Assembly (NCBI RefSeq): GCF_001522585.2
Contig: NZ_CP013374.1
Coordinates: 1-64,000, forward strand
DNA from: Burkholderia sp. NRF60-BP8
Lineage (GTDB): Bacteria > Pseudomonadota > Gammaproteobacteria > Burkholderiales > Burkholderiaceae
Reading direction: 5' to 3'
DNA: 64,000 nt
In this document: in pieces, positions 25,200 through 33,496 of the stretch
Position numbering within the stretch: the stretch's first letter is position 1
Layout of the letters: each line of letters starts with the position of its first letter
Program-made: the position numbers and the translations under genes
The notes under the pieces: model-generated
What the model was told of the DNA's origin: nothing
The model's database searches: none
What the model saw: only the letters and a program-made list of their open reading frames with translations

Positions 25200-26351
25200 T
25201 CAGTTCGACGCGCCGCCCACCGTGCGGATGCTGCGCCACTGCCCCTGGTCGACGCGGAACAACGTGTACGGCGGCTTGATCAGGTCGCCGCGCTCGTCGA
25301 AAGAGATCTTGCCGGTCACGCCGGTTACCGACACGCCCGGCAGGCTCGTGACGATCTTGCCTCGATCGAGCGAATCGGCCTTGTGGACCGCCGCGATCAT
25401 CGCGAGCGCCGCGTCGTACGCGAACGGCGCGTACAGCTCGACGTCCTGGTTGAAGCGCGCCTTGTAGCGCTGGGCGAATGCGACGGCGGACGGCAGCTTG
25501 TCGAGCGCGGGGCCGGGCTCCAGATCCTGCGTGCCTTCGCCCGCGTTGCCGGCGATCTTCAGGAATGCATTGCTTTTCAGTGCGCCGGCGCCGAACAGTT
25601 GTGCACGGATGCCGAGCGAGCGCATCTGCTTGACGAGCATCGCGCCCTGTTCGTCGAGCCCGCCGAAGAACAGCAGGTCGATGTTGTTGCTCTTCATCGT
25701 GGTCAGGATGCCGCGGAAGTCGACGGCCTTGTCGTTCGTGTATTCGCGGCCGACGATGGTGCCGTGCGCGTCCTTCACGCCTTTCTCGAACGCATCGGCG
25801 AGGCCCTGGCCGAACGCGGTGCGATCGTCGATGATGCCGATCCGCTTCGCCTTCAACTGCTCGACCGCGAAGCGGCCGGCCACCACGCCGCCGACGCCGT
25901 CGTGCCCCATCGTGCGGAACACGTTTTTGAAGCCTTGCATCGTCAGTTGCGGATTGGTCGAGCCGGGCGTGATCATCGCGACGTTCGCCTGCTTGTAGAC
26001 GGCCGACGCCGGAATGCTGCAGCCCGAGTTGTAGTGGCCGATCACGCCGACCACACCGTCGTCGACGAGCTTCTGCGCAACCTGGATCGCGATGCGCGGA
26101 TCGGCCTGGTCGTCCTGCACGTCGAGCACGAAGCGCACCGGCTTGCCGCCGATGGTCGGATGCTTCGCGTTTTCCTCGTCGAGTGCGAGCTGCGCGCCGT
26201 ATTGCAGATCCTTGCCGACGCGCGCGACCGGCCCCGTCAGCGGACCGGCGAAGCCGATCCTGACGGTTTCCGGGTCTGCGGCGTGCGCGGCCCCCGCGAC
26301 CGTGCCGATCGAGCAGACGGCCAGCCATGCCAGCCAGTGACGACGATTCAT
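25200..26351 (-). CDS. branched-chain amino acid ABC transporter substrate-binding protein (LivJ/LivK-like)
   Basis: A 383-residue periplasmic binding protein with a Sec signal (AVCSIGTVAGAAHA cleaved before about residue 26), then VRIGFAGPLTGPVARVGKDLQYGAQLALDE, the type I solute-binding start. Internal VIGHYNSGCSIPASAVY and DRTAFGQGLADAFEKG are typical. The ATG overlaps the upstream oxidoreductase stop by 4 bases (ATGA), with AAGGAGAGG ahead of it, so translation is coupled. No permease or ATPase genes are next to it; it must use a transporter encoded elsewhere. The FAD oxidase partner suggests an amine or amino acid ligand. Confidence 0.85.
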   Translation of the reverse strand: MNRRHWLAWLAVCSIGTVAGAAHAADPETVRIGFAGPLTGPVARVGKDLQYGAQLALDEENAKHPTIGGKPVRFVLDVQDDQADPRIAIQVAQKLVDDGVVGVIGHYNSGCSIPASAVYKQANVAMITPGSTNPQLTMQGFKNVFRTMGHDGVGGVVAGRFAVEQLKAKRIGIIDDRTAFGQGLADAFEKGVKDAHGTIVGREYTNDKAVDFRGILTTMKSNNIDLLFFGGLDEQGAMLVKQMRSLGIRAQLFGAGALKSNAFLKIAGNAGEGTQDLEPGPALDKLPSAVAFAQRYKARFNQDVELYAPFAYDAALAMIAAVHKADSLDRGKIVTSLPGVSVTGVTGKISFDERGDLIKPPYTLFRVDQGQWRSIRTVGGASN

Positions 26352-27619
26352 GATGCCTCTCCTTGCGTGGGTGGAAGTCGCGGCGCGCGTCGGAATCGCG
26401 CGGCCCGGTACGGTGTGAGGTCCAGCGGCGGTGCGCGCCGGGCGACGAGGTCGGCGACGAGCTGCCCGGTGACGCCGGCGAGCGTCACGCCGAGATGCTG
26501 ATGACCGAATGCGTGGATCACGCGCGCACTGTCGCGTGCGCGGCCGATGACGGGCACGCCGTCGGGCAGCGTCGGCCGGAAGCCGAGCCAGCTGCGCGTC
26601 GGCGTGCCCAGCGACGGCACGGCTTCGCGCGCGGAACGCGTGAGCAGCGCGACGAGCGACGGGTTCATCGGTGCGTCGAAGCCGCCGAGTTCGACGGTGC
26701 CGGCCGCGCGCAGCCCTTCATCGAGCGGCGTCATGTAGAAGCCGCGTTCGGCCCAGCCGACCGGCCGCGTGACGATCGGTTCGTGCGCGCCGAACTGCAC
26801 GTGATAGCCGCGCTCGGTGTCGAGCGGTACCGCATCGCCGCACGCGGCCGCGAATTCGCGCGAGCGGGCGCCCGCGGCGACGACGACGTGATCGAACCCG
26901 CGCACCGTGCCGCCCGCCTGCACGTTCACGCTGTCGCCGGCGGGCACGATCCGCTCGACGCGGACGCGTTCGAGCGTCGCGCCGGCGGCGGCGAGTTGCG
27001 CGAAGAGCTCGCCGAGAAAGCCGTGCGGATCGGAGAAGTGCCAACTGCCGACGAACAGCACGCCGCGCGTGAAGATCGGTGCGAGCGCGGGTTCGAGTGC
27101 ACGGATCGCGCTCGCGTCGAGCGTCTCGAACGGCACGCCGAGCCGGCGCCGCAGCGCGAGCGACGGTTGCGCGGCATCGAACGACGCCTGCCGGGCGTAC
27201 AGGTACAGGCATTCGCGCGGCCGCACGAATGCCGCGAGCCGCGCCGACGCGAGCAGCGGCGCATAGCCGTCGGCTGCGCGCGACAACAGGGCGGCCAGTG
27301 CGCTCGCGCTGCGTGCGTGGCGCACGGGCGTCGATGCGAGCAGGAAACGCGCGAGCCACGGCGCGCCGTGCAGCAGATAGGGCCAGCGGATGCGCAGCGG
27401 GCTGTCGGCGCCGAACAGGAAGTGCGGCAGGTTGCGGAATACGGACGGGCCGTTCACCGGCGCGCAGCCGTACGGTGCGAACGTCGCGGCATTGCCGAAC
27501 GACGCGCCTTCGCCGATGCCGGCCGGATCGAACAGCGTCACGCGATGCCCGTCGCGTTGCAGCCATGCCGCCGCGCCGAGCCCGATGAAGCCTGCACCCA
27601 CGATGGCGATCTTCGCCAT
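26348..27619 (-). CDS. FAD-dependent amino-acid/amine oxidoreductase (DadA-like)
   Basis: A 423-residue flavoenzyme of the DAO/DadA family, oxidatively deaminating a D-amino acid or secondary amine. The Rossmann FAD motif IVGAGFIGLGAA lies at about residues 5-16; RGYHVQFG and the C-terminal GRARDSARVIHAFGHQHLGVTLAG contain the conserved Arg/His and FAD-contact region. An AAGGGGA ribosome site supports ATG 27619. First gene of an operon with the binding protein, divergent from a MocR regulator with five TGTGTG sites between them. Confidence 0.85.
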   Translation of the reverse strand: MAKIAIVGAGFIGLGAAAWLQRDGHRVTLFDPAGIGEGASFGNAATFAPYGCAPVNGPSVFRNLPHFLFGADSPLRIRWPYLLHGAPWLARFLLASTPVRHARSASALAALLSRAADGYAPLLASARLAAFVRPRECLYLYARQASFDAAQPSLALRRRLGVPFETLDASAIRALEPALAPIFTRGVLFVGSWHFSDPHGFLGELFAQLAAAGATLERVRVERIVPAGDSVNVQAGGTVRGFDHVVVAAGARSREFAAACGDAVPLDTERGYHVQFGAHEPIVTRPVGWAERGFYMTPLDEGLRAAGTVELGGFDAPMNPSLVALLTRSAREAVPSLGTPTRSWLGFRPTLPDGVPVIGRARDSARVIHAFGHQHLGVTLAGVTGQLVADLVARRAPPLDLTPYRAARFRRAPRLPPTQGEAS

Positions 27620-27646
27620 GACGCTTCCCCTTGGGTCCACATGATT

Positions 27647-27836
27647 CACACAAAGATGCGATCAAGAATCACACAGTAATTTTTTGTGTGCAATCAAAAA
27701 GAAATTGTGTGGTGTCGGCGTTTACCCGGTTTCAATACGCTGATTCTGCAGACTTTTCCGTAAGCGTTTGACGGGGTGGGGATGTCATATACAATCGCTG
27801 GGCAAGTCAAAACGGCAGACAAACGTTTTTTGTGTG
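27647..27836. promoter_or_regulatory. repeated TGTGTG operator sites between the oxidase operon and mocR
   Basis: Five copies of a TGTGTG core lie in a 231-base divergent gap: CACACAAA at 27647-27654 and CACACAG at 27670-27676 (minus orientation), TTTTTTGTGTG at 27680-27690, TTGTGTGG at 27705-27712 and TTTTTTGTGTGG at about 27826-27837 (plus orientation). All are embedded in A+T-rich runs that stand out here. MocR proteins bind repeated half-sites; autoregulation and oxidase control are inferred. Confidence 0.6.
27768..27795 (+). promoter_or_regulatory. sigma-70-type promoter of the mocR gene
   Basis: TTGACG, 16-base spacer, TACAAT; start expected near 27802, leaving a leader of about 49 bases that contains the last TGTGTG site. 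Placement of that site downstream of the start fits repression. Confidence 0.5.
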
Positions 27837-27850
27837 GTCACGGGCGACAA

Positions 27851-29263
27851 ATGGCATCGGACAAACTTTCCGGCGAGCGCGACGGCGGCCTGCCGACGCA
27901 GGCGAAGCGGCCCACTTATGTCGAGGTCTCGAGCTCGATCGAGGCGGAAATCCGCAACGGCACGTATCCGCCGGGCAGCCGCCTGCCGCCGCAGCGCCAG
28001 CTCGCGACCGAGCTCGGCATCAACGTGTCGACGGTGTCGCGTGCGTACAAGGAGCTGCAGCTGCGCGGCCTCGTGATCGGCAGCAAGCGGCGCGGCTCGC
28101 TCGTCACCGGCGGTGCGATGCCGAGCATCGAGCCGGCCCGCGCGTCGCTCGCGGCCGGCAACGGCGCGATCGACCTGACCGTCAACCGGCCGGCCACCGG
28201 CGAATTTCTCGCGAGCCTCGCGCAGACGTTCGGCACGCTGCCGAATGACCCGCGTTTCGCCGCGTTGCAGGAATACCAGCCGCCGCAGGGGCCCGACTGG
28301 GCGCGCGCGGCCGGCGCGCAGTGGCTTGCCGCGCCCGGTTTCACGCCGTCGCGCGACCAGGTGGTCGTCACGAGCGGCGCGCAGCACGGGTTGTATGCGG
28401 TGCTGAACAGCCTGATCGGCACCGATGGCGTGATCGTTGCCGATCGCCTCACGTACTACGGCCTGAAGGCGCTTGCGCCGGTGTTCCAGTTCGAGATCGT
28501 CAGCGCGGCGGCGGACGACGACGGCCTGCTGCCCGACGAGATCGAGCGGATCTGCCAGCGCATGCCGGTCAAGGCGATCTTCGTCGTGCCGAACCTGCAG
28601 AACCCGACCGTGACGACGATGAGCCTCGCGCGCCGGATGGCGCTCGTGGACATCGCGCGGCGCCATCACGTGACGATCATCGAGGACGACGTGTACGGCC
28701 CGCTCGTGCGCGACCGGCTGCCGGCGATCGCGGGGCTGTGCCCGGAGCTGACGTTCCATCTCGGCGCGACGTCGAAGATCCTTGCGCCGGGGCTGCGCCT
28801 CGGTTACCTGAGCTGTCCGCGCGACAGCGTTGCCCTGTGCGCGGAAGCCGTGCGCACCACCGCATGGATGCCGGCGCCCGCGTCGATGCTGATCGCGACG
28901 CTGTGGATCGAGGACGGCACGGCCGCGCGGATCATGGCCGCGCAACTCGCGGAGATTCGTGCGCGCGTCGATCTGGCGCGGGAACTGCTGCCGGCCGGGC
29001 AGTTGAAGTCCGACCCCGCCTGCATGTTCGTGTGGCTGCGGCTGCCGCCCCCGTGGCGCGCGGACGATTTCGCCGCGAATGCGAAGGCGCGCGGCGTGAT
29101 CGTGATGCCGTCGTCGACCTTCGCGGTCGACCGCGCGGAGATCGAGCACGGCGTGCGCATCAACCTCGCGTGCCCGGCCACGCGCGACGAACTCGTCAAC
29201 GGGCTGCGGATCCTGTCCGGCACGCTGAAGGACCGGCCGCGCGCGCTGTTCGGGTCGATCTGA
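27851..29263 (+). CDS. MocR/GntR-family PLP-dependent transcriptional regulator
   Basis: A 470-residue fusion of a GntR winged helix (residues about 15-90: GSRLPPQRQLATELGINVSTVSRAYKELQLRGL) and a fold-type I aminotransferase domain. The PLP lysine is in TSKILAPGLRLGYL; NLQNPT and EDDVYGPL match the cofactor-binding Asn and Asp. Such proteins sense PLP or an amino-compound aldimine rather than catalyse. Divergent from the FAD oxidase and binding-protein operon, the likely target. Confidence 0.85.
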   Translation: MASDKLSGERDGGLPTQAKRPTYVEVSSSIEAEIRNGTYPPGSRLPPQRQLATELGINVSTVSRAYKELQLRGLVIGSKRRGSLVTGGAMPSIEPARASLAAGNGAIDLTVNRPATGEFLASLAQTFGTLPNDPRFAALQEYQPPQGPDWARAAGAQWLAAPGFTPSRDQVVVTSGAQHGLYAVLNSLIGTDGVIVADRLTYYGLKALAPVFQFEIVSAAADDDGLLPDEIERICQRMPVKAIFVVPNLQNPTVTTMSLARRMALVDIARRHHVTIIEDDVYGPLVRDRLPAIAGLCPELTFHLGATSKILAPGLRLGYLSCPRDSVALCAEAVRTTAWMPAPASMLIATLWIEDGTAARIMAAQLAEIRARVDLARELLPAGQLKSDPACMFVWLRLPPPWRADDFAANAKARGVIVMPSSTFAVDRAEIEHGVRINLACPATRDELVNGLRILSGTLKDRPRALFGSI

Positions 29264-29280
29264 CGGCGCCGCTCAATCGA
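29261..29280. repeat. 20-bp sequence shared by two convergent gene ends (copy 1)
   Basis: The 20 bases spanning the mocR stop and the DUF4132 stop are identical to 44841-44860, which spans the VOC and trpS stops in the same arrangement. The shared block contains the palindrome CGGCGCCG. A convergent-end terminator or coincidence. Confidence 0.4.
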
Positions 29281-31447
29281 GCAACCCCGCGACGACGTCG
29301 ACGATCCGTTGCAGCAGCGCTTCGTCGTAAGGCAGCCACGGCGCCGCGCGCAGCGGCGACGGCGGTGGCGCGGTCGTCGCATCGACGGGTTCGCCGTCGC
29401 GCGTCACGCGGCCGGTCGCGCAATGCACCGACCATGCGCCCACGCGCACGTGGCGTTCGTCGATCGTCATTCTTCCTTGCGCGATCGCGTCGGCGAACAC
29501 GAGCGACAGCACGTGCTTGCGATGCCGCGCCATCACGCCGAGCGGCAGATCGGACAACCGGTTCAGGCGCTGCTGGCGCTCGGATTCGAGATCGCGCAGG
29601 CGGACGGGGTCCGCCGCGAGCGTAGCGGTGGCCGCACGTGTCGCATCGTCGTCGAGCGCGAACGCGGACACGCTGACGAGCAGGTCGACCGCACGCGCCA
29701 CTTCGGAGAACACCACACGATCGATTTCGCCGATCGGCAGCGGCAGCCAGCGTGCGCCGTGTCGGCGTTCGAAGTGCAGCCGGCGCGACGTACCGTGGCT
29801 TTCCGAACCCGGATAGAGCCGCGCATCGACGACGAAGGTCGCGCGCACGTCGCCGAATTCGCGGACGAGCGCATCGTCGTACGCGCGGATCGACCAGCCT
29901 TCGCGGCGCGCAACGCCGAGCAGCGGCCGGCTCGACAGCACGTGACCTTCGAACATCGCGGAATCGCTGGCCGACGCGTCGCCGTCGCTCGGCACGTAGT
30001 ACTCGCGGAACGCCTGCCTGACCGGTTGCCGCAGCGTGCGGCCGACGATCGCGCGCTGCCACGCGAGCCGTTCGGCCGCGTCGGCCAGCAGCGGGTGCCA
30101 TAGCCGGATCTCGCAGTCGTCGGCGATCTCGCACGCTTGGTCGGCCGCATCGCGCAGCACGACCTTGCCTTTGGCGATATCGGGGATGAACGATTGCGTC
30201 GAACCGTCGCCGTTTTGTGCCCGCCAGATCATCCGCGCCGCGAACGCGGCGCCGGCCGGCGCGTCGACGAGCCGCTCGCGCCATTCGGCGTGGCCGAGCG
30301 TCATCGGCTGCCAGAAACCGGCCTCCATGCACGTGGCGAGCATCGCGAGTTGCTTCTTGTCGGGCTTCGCATCGAGCGTCATCCGCAGCGCGGTGCGCGG
30401 CCGTTCGCCCAGTGCGCGTTCGGCCGGCTTCAGGTTGCGCGCGAGTTTCTTCTGCACGCCCGCGTGACGGACGACGGCCAGCGCGTCGCGCAGCGCGCGC
30501 ACGCCCTCGGGTGTCGGGATCGTCTCGATCGCATGGCCGAGCGCGATGGCGAGCGATTGCGACGGCGCGGTTTTCGCGGCCGTCGGCGCAACGCATACGC
30601 CCGTCAGCAGCGGCCCGATCAGCGGGCGCAGCCATGCTTCGTCGCGATACGCGGCCACGCGCGCGGCGCGTGACAGAACTTGCGCGTCGTCGGTCGTGAA
30701 CGCGCGATCGGCTTCGTAGGGCACGGTGCCGGCATGCAGCGCGGCGATCTGTTGCGCGGCTTCGGTCAGCGCGTCGCGCGCGAACGCGACGTACGCGGCC
30801 TCTTGCGCGAGCGTCACGGCCGGATCGCTGAGGTCGAGCCACAGCCGCTTCGGCGCGAAATAGCCGTCGTTCGTCGCAGCCAGTGCGAGCAGCGCGGCCG
30901 CGCCGAGTTCGGGCAACACGTCGAGTTCGCGCACGCGAAACGGCGAATCGGCCAGCGCCTGCGCATAGGCGTCGCGTCGCGCCGAGAAGTCGCGGCGGCC
31001 CGCGAACCAGTCGAGCGCATACGCGGCATAGGCGGACGCCGTGCGCAACCCGCCTTCTTCCGGTTCGCCGGCGATCCGCGCGAGTTCGGCCTGCAGCGCG
31101 GCCGACGGCAGCGCGTCGAGGCATGGCAGATCCTCGAGCGCGCGTTTCCAACCGCCGGCCGGAATGGCGCCAAACAGTTCGAGCGCCGCATCGGCGTCGA
31201 TGAGCGGCACGAGGCCGAGCGCATCGATCTGCCGGTGCAACGTGCGCGCGAATTCGGCGCGCGGATCGCCGAACGCCTGGTCGCGCACCAGGATCTCGTG
31301 CTCGACACGCCGCAACGCCGGCCATATGGCGCCGAGCGTGGGCGCGTCGAGCGCCGACAGGTCGATGGGCGCGTCGATGGCGCTTGCGTGGGCGGTGGCG
31401 TCGGTCAGCCGCGCGATGAGTCGCGCAACGAGGGCGCGATCAGTCAT
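29273..31447 (-). CDS. DUF4132-family protein
   Basis: A 724-residue protein resembling the DUF4132 family, which often accompanies WGR-domain and MolR-like proteins. Diagnostic text lies in the C-terminal half: IRLWHPLLADAAERLAWQ, QPVRQAFREYYVPS, FEGHVLSSRPLLGVARREGW, then LPIGEIDRVVFSEVARAVDLLVS. The last 45 residues (RHVRVGAWSVHCATGRVTRDGEP) resemble the terminal beta domain of that family. The N-terminal third is alpha-helical, HEAT-like. GGGAG precedes the ATG. Function unknown; some relatives have been linked to nucleic-acid or stress functions. Confidence 0.6.
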   Translation of the reverse strand: MTDRALVARLIARLTDATAHASAIDAPIDLSALDAPTLGAIWPALRRVEHEILVRDQAFGDPRAEFARTLHRQIDALGLVPLIDADAALELFGAIPAGGWKRALEDLPCLDALPSAALQAELARIAGEPEEGGLRTASAYAAYALDWFAGRRDFSARRDAYAQALADSPFRVRELDVLPELGAAALLALAATNDGYFAPKRLWLDLSDPAVTLAQEAAYVAFARDALTEAAQQIAALHAGTVPYEADRAFTTDDAQVLSRAARVAAYRDEAWLRPLIGPLLTGVCVAPTAAKTAPSQSLAIALGHAIETIPTPEGVRALRDALAVVRHAGVQKKLARNLKPAERALGERPRTALRMTLDAKPDKKQLAMLATCMEAGFWQPMTLGHAEWRERLVDAPAGAAFAARMIWRAQNGDGSTQSFIPDIAKGKVVLRDAADQACEIADDCEIRLWHPLLADAAERLAWQRAIVGRTLRQPVRQAFREYYVPSDGDASASDSAMFEGHVLSSRPLLGVARREGWSIRAYDDALVREFGDVRATFVVDARLYPGSESHGTSRRLHFERRHGARWLPLPIGEIDRVVFSEVARAVDLLVSVSAFALDDDATRAATATLAADPVRLRDLESERQQRLNRLSDLPLGVMARHRKHVLSLVFADAIAQGRMTIDERHVRVGAWSVHCATGRVTRDGEPVDATTAPPPSPLRAAPWLPYDEALLQRIVDVVAGLLD

Positions 31448-31556
31448 GTGTGCGCTCCCGGTCCGCTGCGGCGTTCCGGCGCGACTTCTTCCGTGCCGGT
31501 CCCGCGACGCGTATCGCGCCGCCGAGGCCGGCTGCCGATTCGATCGTGTACTGCAT
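31440..31556 (-). CDS. possible small ORF coupled to the DUF4132 gene
   Basis: A 38-codon reading (MQYTIESAAGLGGAIRVAGP then a Lys/Arg-rich tail) with a GAGAG site upstream. Its stop overlaps the start of the DUF4132 gene (ATGACTGA), which would permit translational coupling. No family recognised and codon bias is inconclusive at this length. Confidence 0.3.
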   Translation of the reverse strand: MQYTIESAAGLGGAIRVAGPARKKSRRNAAADRERTHD

Positions 31557-31880
31557 GGTCTGCTCTCATCGTGAAAAACCTGCGGGGCGCACAGTATTGC
31601 ACTCTGCTTGATCCGATCGCGCGGTGGCCCGTGCGGCGGGCCTCCCGGGCGCGTCCGGCGCCGTCGCGCCAGCTGGCCAACCGGCCGTCCGCCATTCCAT
31701 AAGACGTACAGTTTTCCCGTGATACGCGATTTGCGCCGAACTGTACTCTTGTTCGCGTGCTCGATGTGTGTACTCGCCGCCAACTGTTCTTCTCTTAAGA
31801 TTCAATCATCAAGTGCACAGTGCCGCAGATCCAGTTGGTCCGGACCCCTGCCGGCGCATCTTCAAGAGAGAGCCAGTGCG
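31557..31880. other. regulatory spacer upstream of second mocR
   Basis: 324 bases between the two divergent transcription units, less GC-rich than its surroundings in the stretch 31690-31860. It holds the inverted and direct repeats listed separately and presumably promoters in both directions. No gene seen. Confidence 0.5.
31706..31775. promoter_or_regulatory. inverted and direct repeats, candidate MocR operator
   Basis: GTACAGTT at 31706-31713 and AACTGTAC at 31739-31746 form a perfect 8-bp inverted repeat with centres 33 bp apart (about three helical turns). TGTACTC recurs as a direct repeat at 31742-31748 and 31769-31775. They lie between the DUF4132 gene and the second mocR gene. Confidence 0.5.
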
Positions 31881-32018
31881 ATGGAAAAGGCAAAACCGGA
31901 GGGAAAGATCAGGAATCACGACGGCCCGATCGGCGGGCGAAACACGTGCGACGCGTGCGTATCGGACGCACACGGCGGCGCGGCGCGGCTGCGCATGCCG
32001 GCGGGAGACGCACGATGA
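31881..32018 (+). CDS. possible small leader ORF coupled to mocR
   Basis: A 45-codon reading beginning MEKAKPEGKIRNHDG, containing one CDAC motif, ending in an ATGA overlap with the MocR gene that follows. A weak GAGAG lies upstream. The exact 4-base overlap is the main argument for it being translated; no family recognised. Confidence 0.35.
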   Translation: MEKAKPEGKIRNHDGPIGGRNTCDACVSDAHGGAARLRMPAGDAR

Positions 32019-33439
32019 AACTCTATGAAAAGCTCGCGGACGACATCGAGCGCCTGATCCGCCAGGGCGTGTATCGGCACGGCGACCGGATTCCATCGGT
32101 GCGGCAGGCGAGCCAGCAGCACCGGATCAGCATCACGACCGTGCTGCACGCGTATCTGCTGCTGGAGAGCCGCGGGCTGCTCGAAAGCCGGCCGCAGTCG
32201 GGCTATTTCGTGAACCTGCGGCGCGACGACAGCCATGCGCCGGTTCGCGAACTGCGGCCGTCGAAGCCGATCGCGATCTCGTCGTCGGTCGACGTGAGCC
32301 GGCTCGTGCTGTCGACGCTGCGCTCGATCGGCACGGACGACGCGGTGCCGCTCGGTTCGCCGTATCCGGACCCGAGCCCGTTTCCGTTCGAGAAGCTGAA
32401 TCGCTACGCGTACGCGGCCGGCCGCGACAAATCGCTGTGGGGCGTGACCGACGGATTGCCGCCGGGCCACCCGCGGCTGATCCGGCAGATCGCGCGCCGC
32501 TACCTGGAAAACGGGATGTCGGTGGATCCGAACGAAATCATCGTGACGGTCGGTGCGACGGAGGCGATCAACCTGTGCCTGCAGGCGGTCGCGAAGCCGG
32601 GCGACACGATCGCGGTGGAGTCGCCGACGTTCTACGCGATGCTGCACGCGATCGAGCGGATGGGGATGAAGGCGATCGAAGTGGCCACGCATCCGGAATA
32701 CGGGATCGACATCGCGGCGCTGGCCGCGATCGCGAAATCGCAGCCGATCGCCGCGTGCATGGTGATGCCGAACTTCCAGAACCCGCTGGGCTTCCAGATG
32801 CCGGACGAGCGCAAGCGCGAACTGGTTGAGTTCGCAACCAAAGCCGGGATGCCGATCATCGAGAACGGCGTGTACAACGAACTGTATTTCGGCGACACGC
32901 ATCCGAGTTCGCTGAAGTCGTACGACCGCAGCGGGATCGTGCTGCATTGTTCGTCGTTCTCGAAGAGCCTGACGGCCGCGTACCGGATCGGTTGGGCGCT
33001 GCCGGGGCGCTATCGCGATCAGGTCGAGAAGCTGAAATTCCTGAACACGCTCGCGACGCCGTCGTTGCCGCAGCTCGCGATCGCGGAGTTTCTCGAGCGC
33101 GACGGCTACGAGCATCACCTGCGGCGCTTGCGCAAGGCGTATGCGCAGCAGGCGAACCTGATGCGTGCGATGGTGTCGCGGTTCTTTCCGGAGGGCACGC
33201 GCATGTCGAGCCCGGCGGGCGGCTACGTGCTGTGGGTCGAACTGCCCGCGCAGGTCGATGCGATGCGGTTGTACCAGCTCGCGCTGGAGCAGGGGATCAC
33301 GATCGGGCCGGGCTACATGTTCTCGATCACCGACAACTACCGGAACTTCATCCGGCTGAACTACAGCAGCCCGTGGTCGCCGGAAATCGAGCAGGCGGTG
33401 ATCGCGGTCGGGAAGCTGGCTGCGGCGTGCATGCGGTGA
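32015..33439 (+). CDS. MocR/GntR-family PLP-dependent regulator or aminotransferase
   Basis: A 474-residue protein: GntR winged helix at residues 1-75 (KLADDIERLIRQGVYRHGDRIPSVRQASQQ region), then a type I aminotransferase domain. The PLP lysine is in SSFSKSLTAAYRIGW, with NFQNPLGF and ENGVYNEL for cofactor contacts. A GGGAG site precedes the ATG. It is closer to the YdcR-like subgroup than the first MocR. Neighbours give no clear target except the divergent DUF4132 gene. Confidence 0.85.
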   Translation: MKLYEKLADDIERLIRQGVYRHGDRIPSVRQASQQHRISITTVLHAYLLLESRGLLESRPQSGYFVNLRRDDSHAPVRELRPSKPIAISSSVDVSRLVLSTLRSIGTDDAVPLGSPYPDPSPFPFEKLNRYAYAAGRDKSLWGVTDGLPPGHPRLIRQIARRYLENGMSVDPNEIIVTVGATEAINLCLQAVAKPGDTIAVESPTFYAMLHAIERMGMKAIEVATHPEYGIDIAALAAIAKSQPIAACMVMPNFQNPLGFQMPDERKRELVEFATKAGMPIIENGVYNELYFGDTHPSSLKSYDRSGIVLHCSSFSKSLTAAYRIGWALPGRYRDQVEKLKFLNTLATPSLPQLAIAEFLERDGYEHHLRRLRKAYAQQANLMRAMVSRFFPEGTRMSSPAGGYVLWVELPAQVDAMRLYQLALEQGITIGPGYMFSITDNYRNFIRLNYSSPWSPEIEQAVIAVGKLAAACMR

Positions 33440-33463
33440 ACGGGCGAGCGACGTGGATCGCGG

Positions 33464-33480
33464 GCGGCGGGCCCTGCCGC
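33464..33480. terminator. hairpin between convergent mocR and lysR
   Basis: GCGGCG, loop GGCCC, TGCCGC: a 6-bp stem with one G-T pair in the 57-base convergent gap. No T-run. Confidence 0.35.
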
Positions 33481-33496
33481 GTGCGATTCATGTCGT

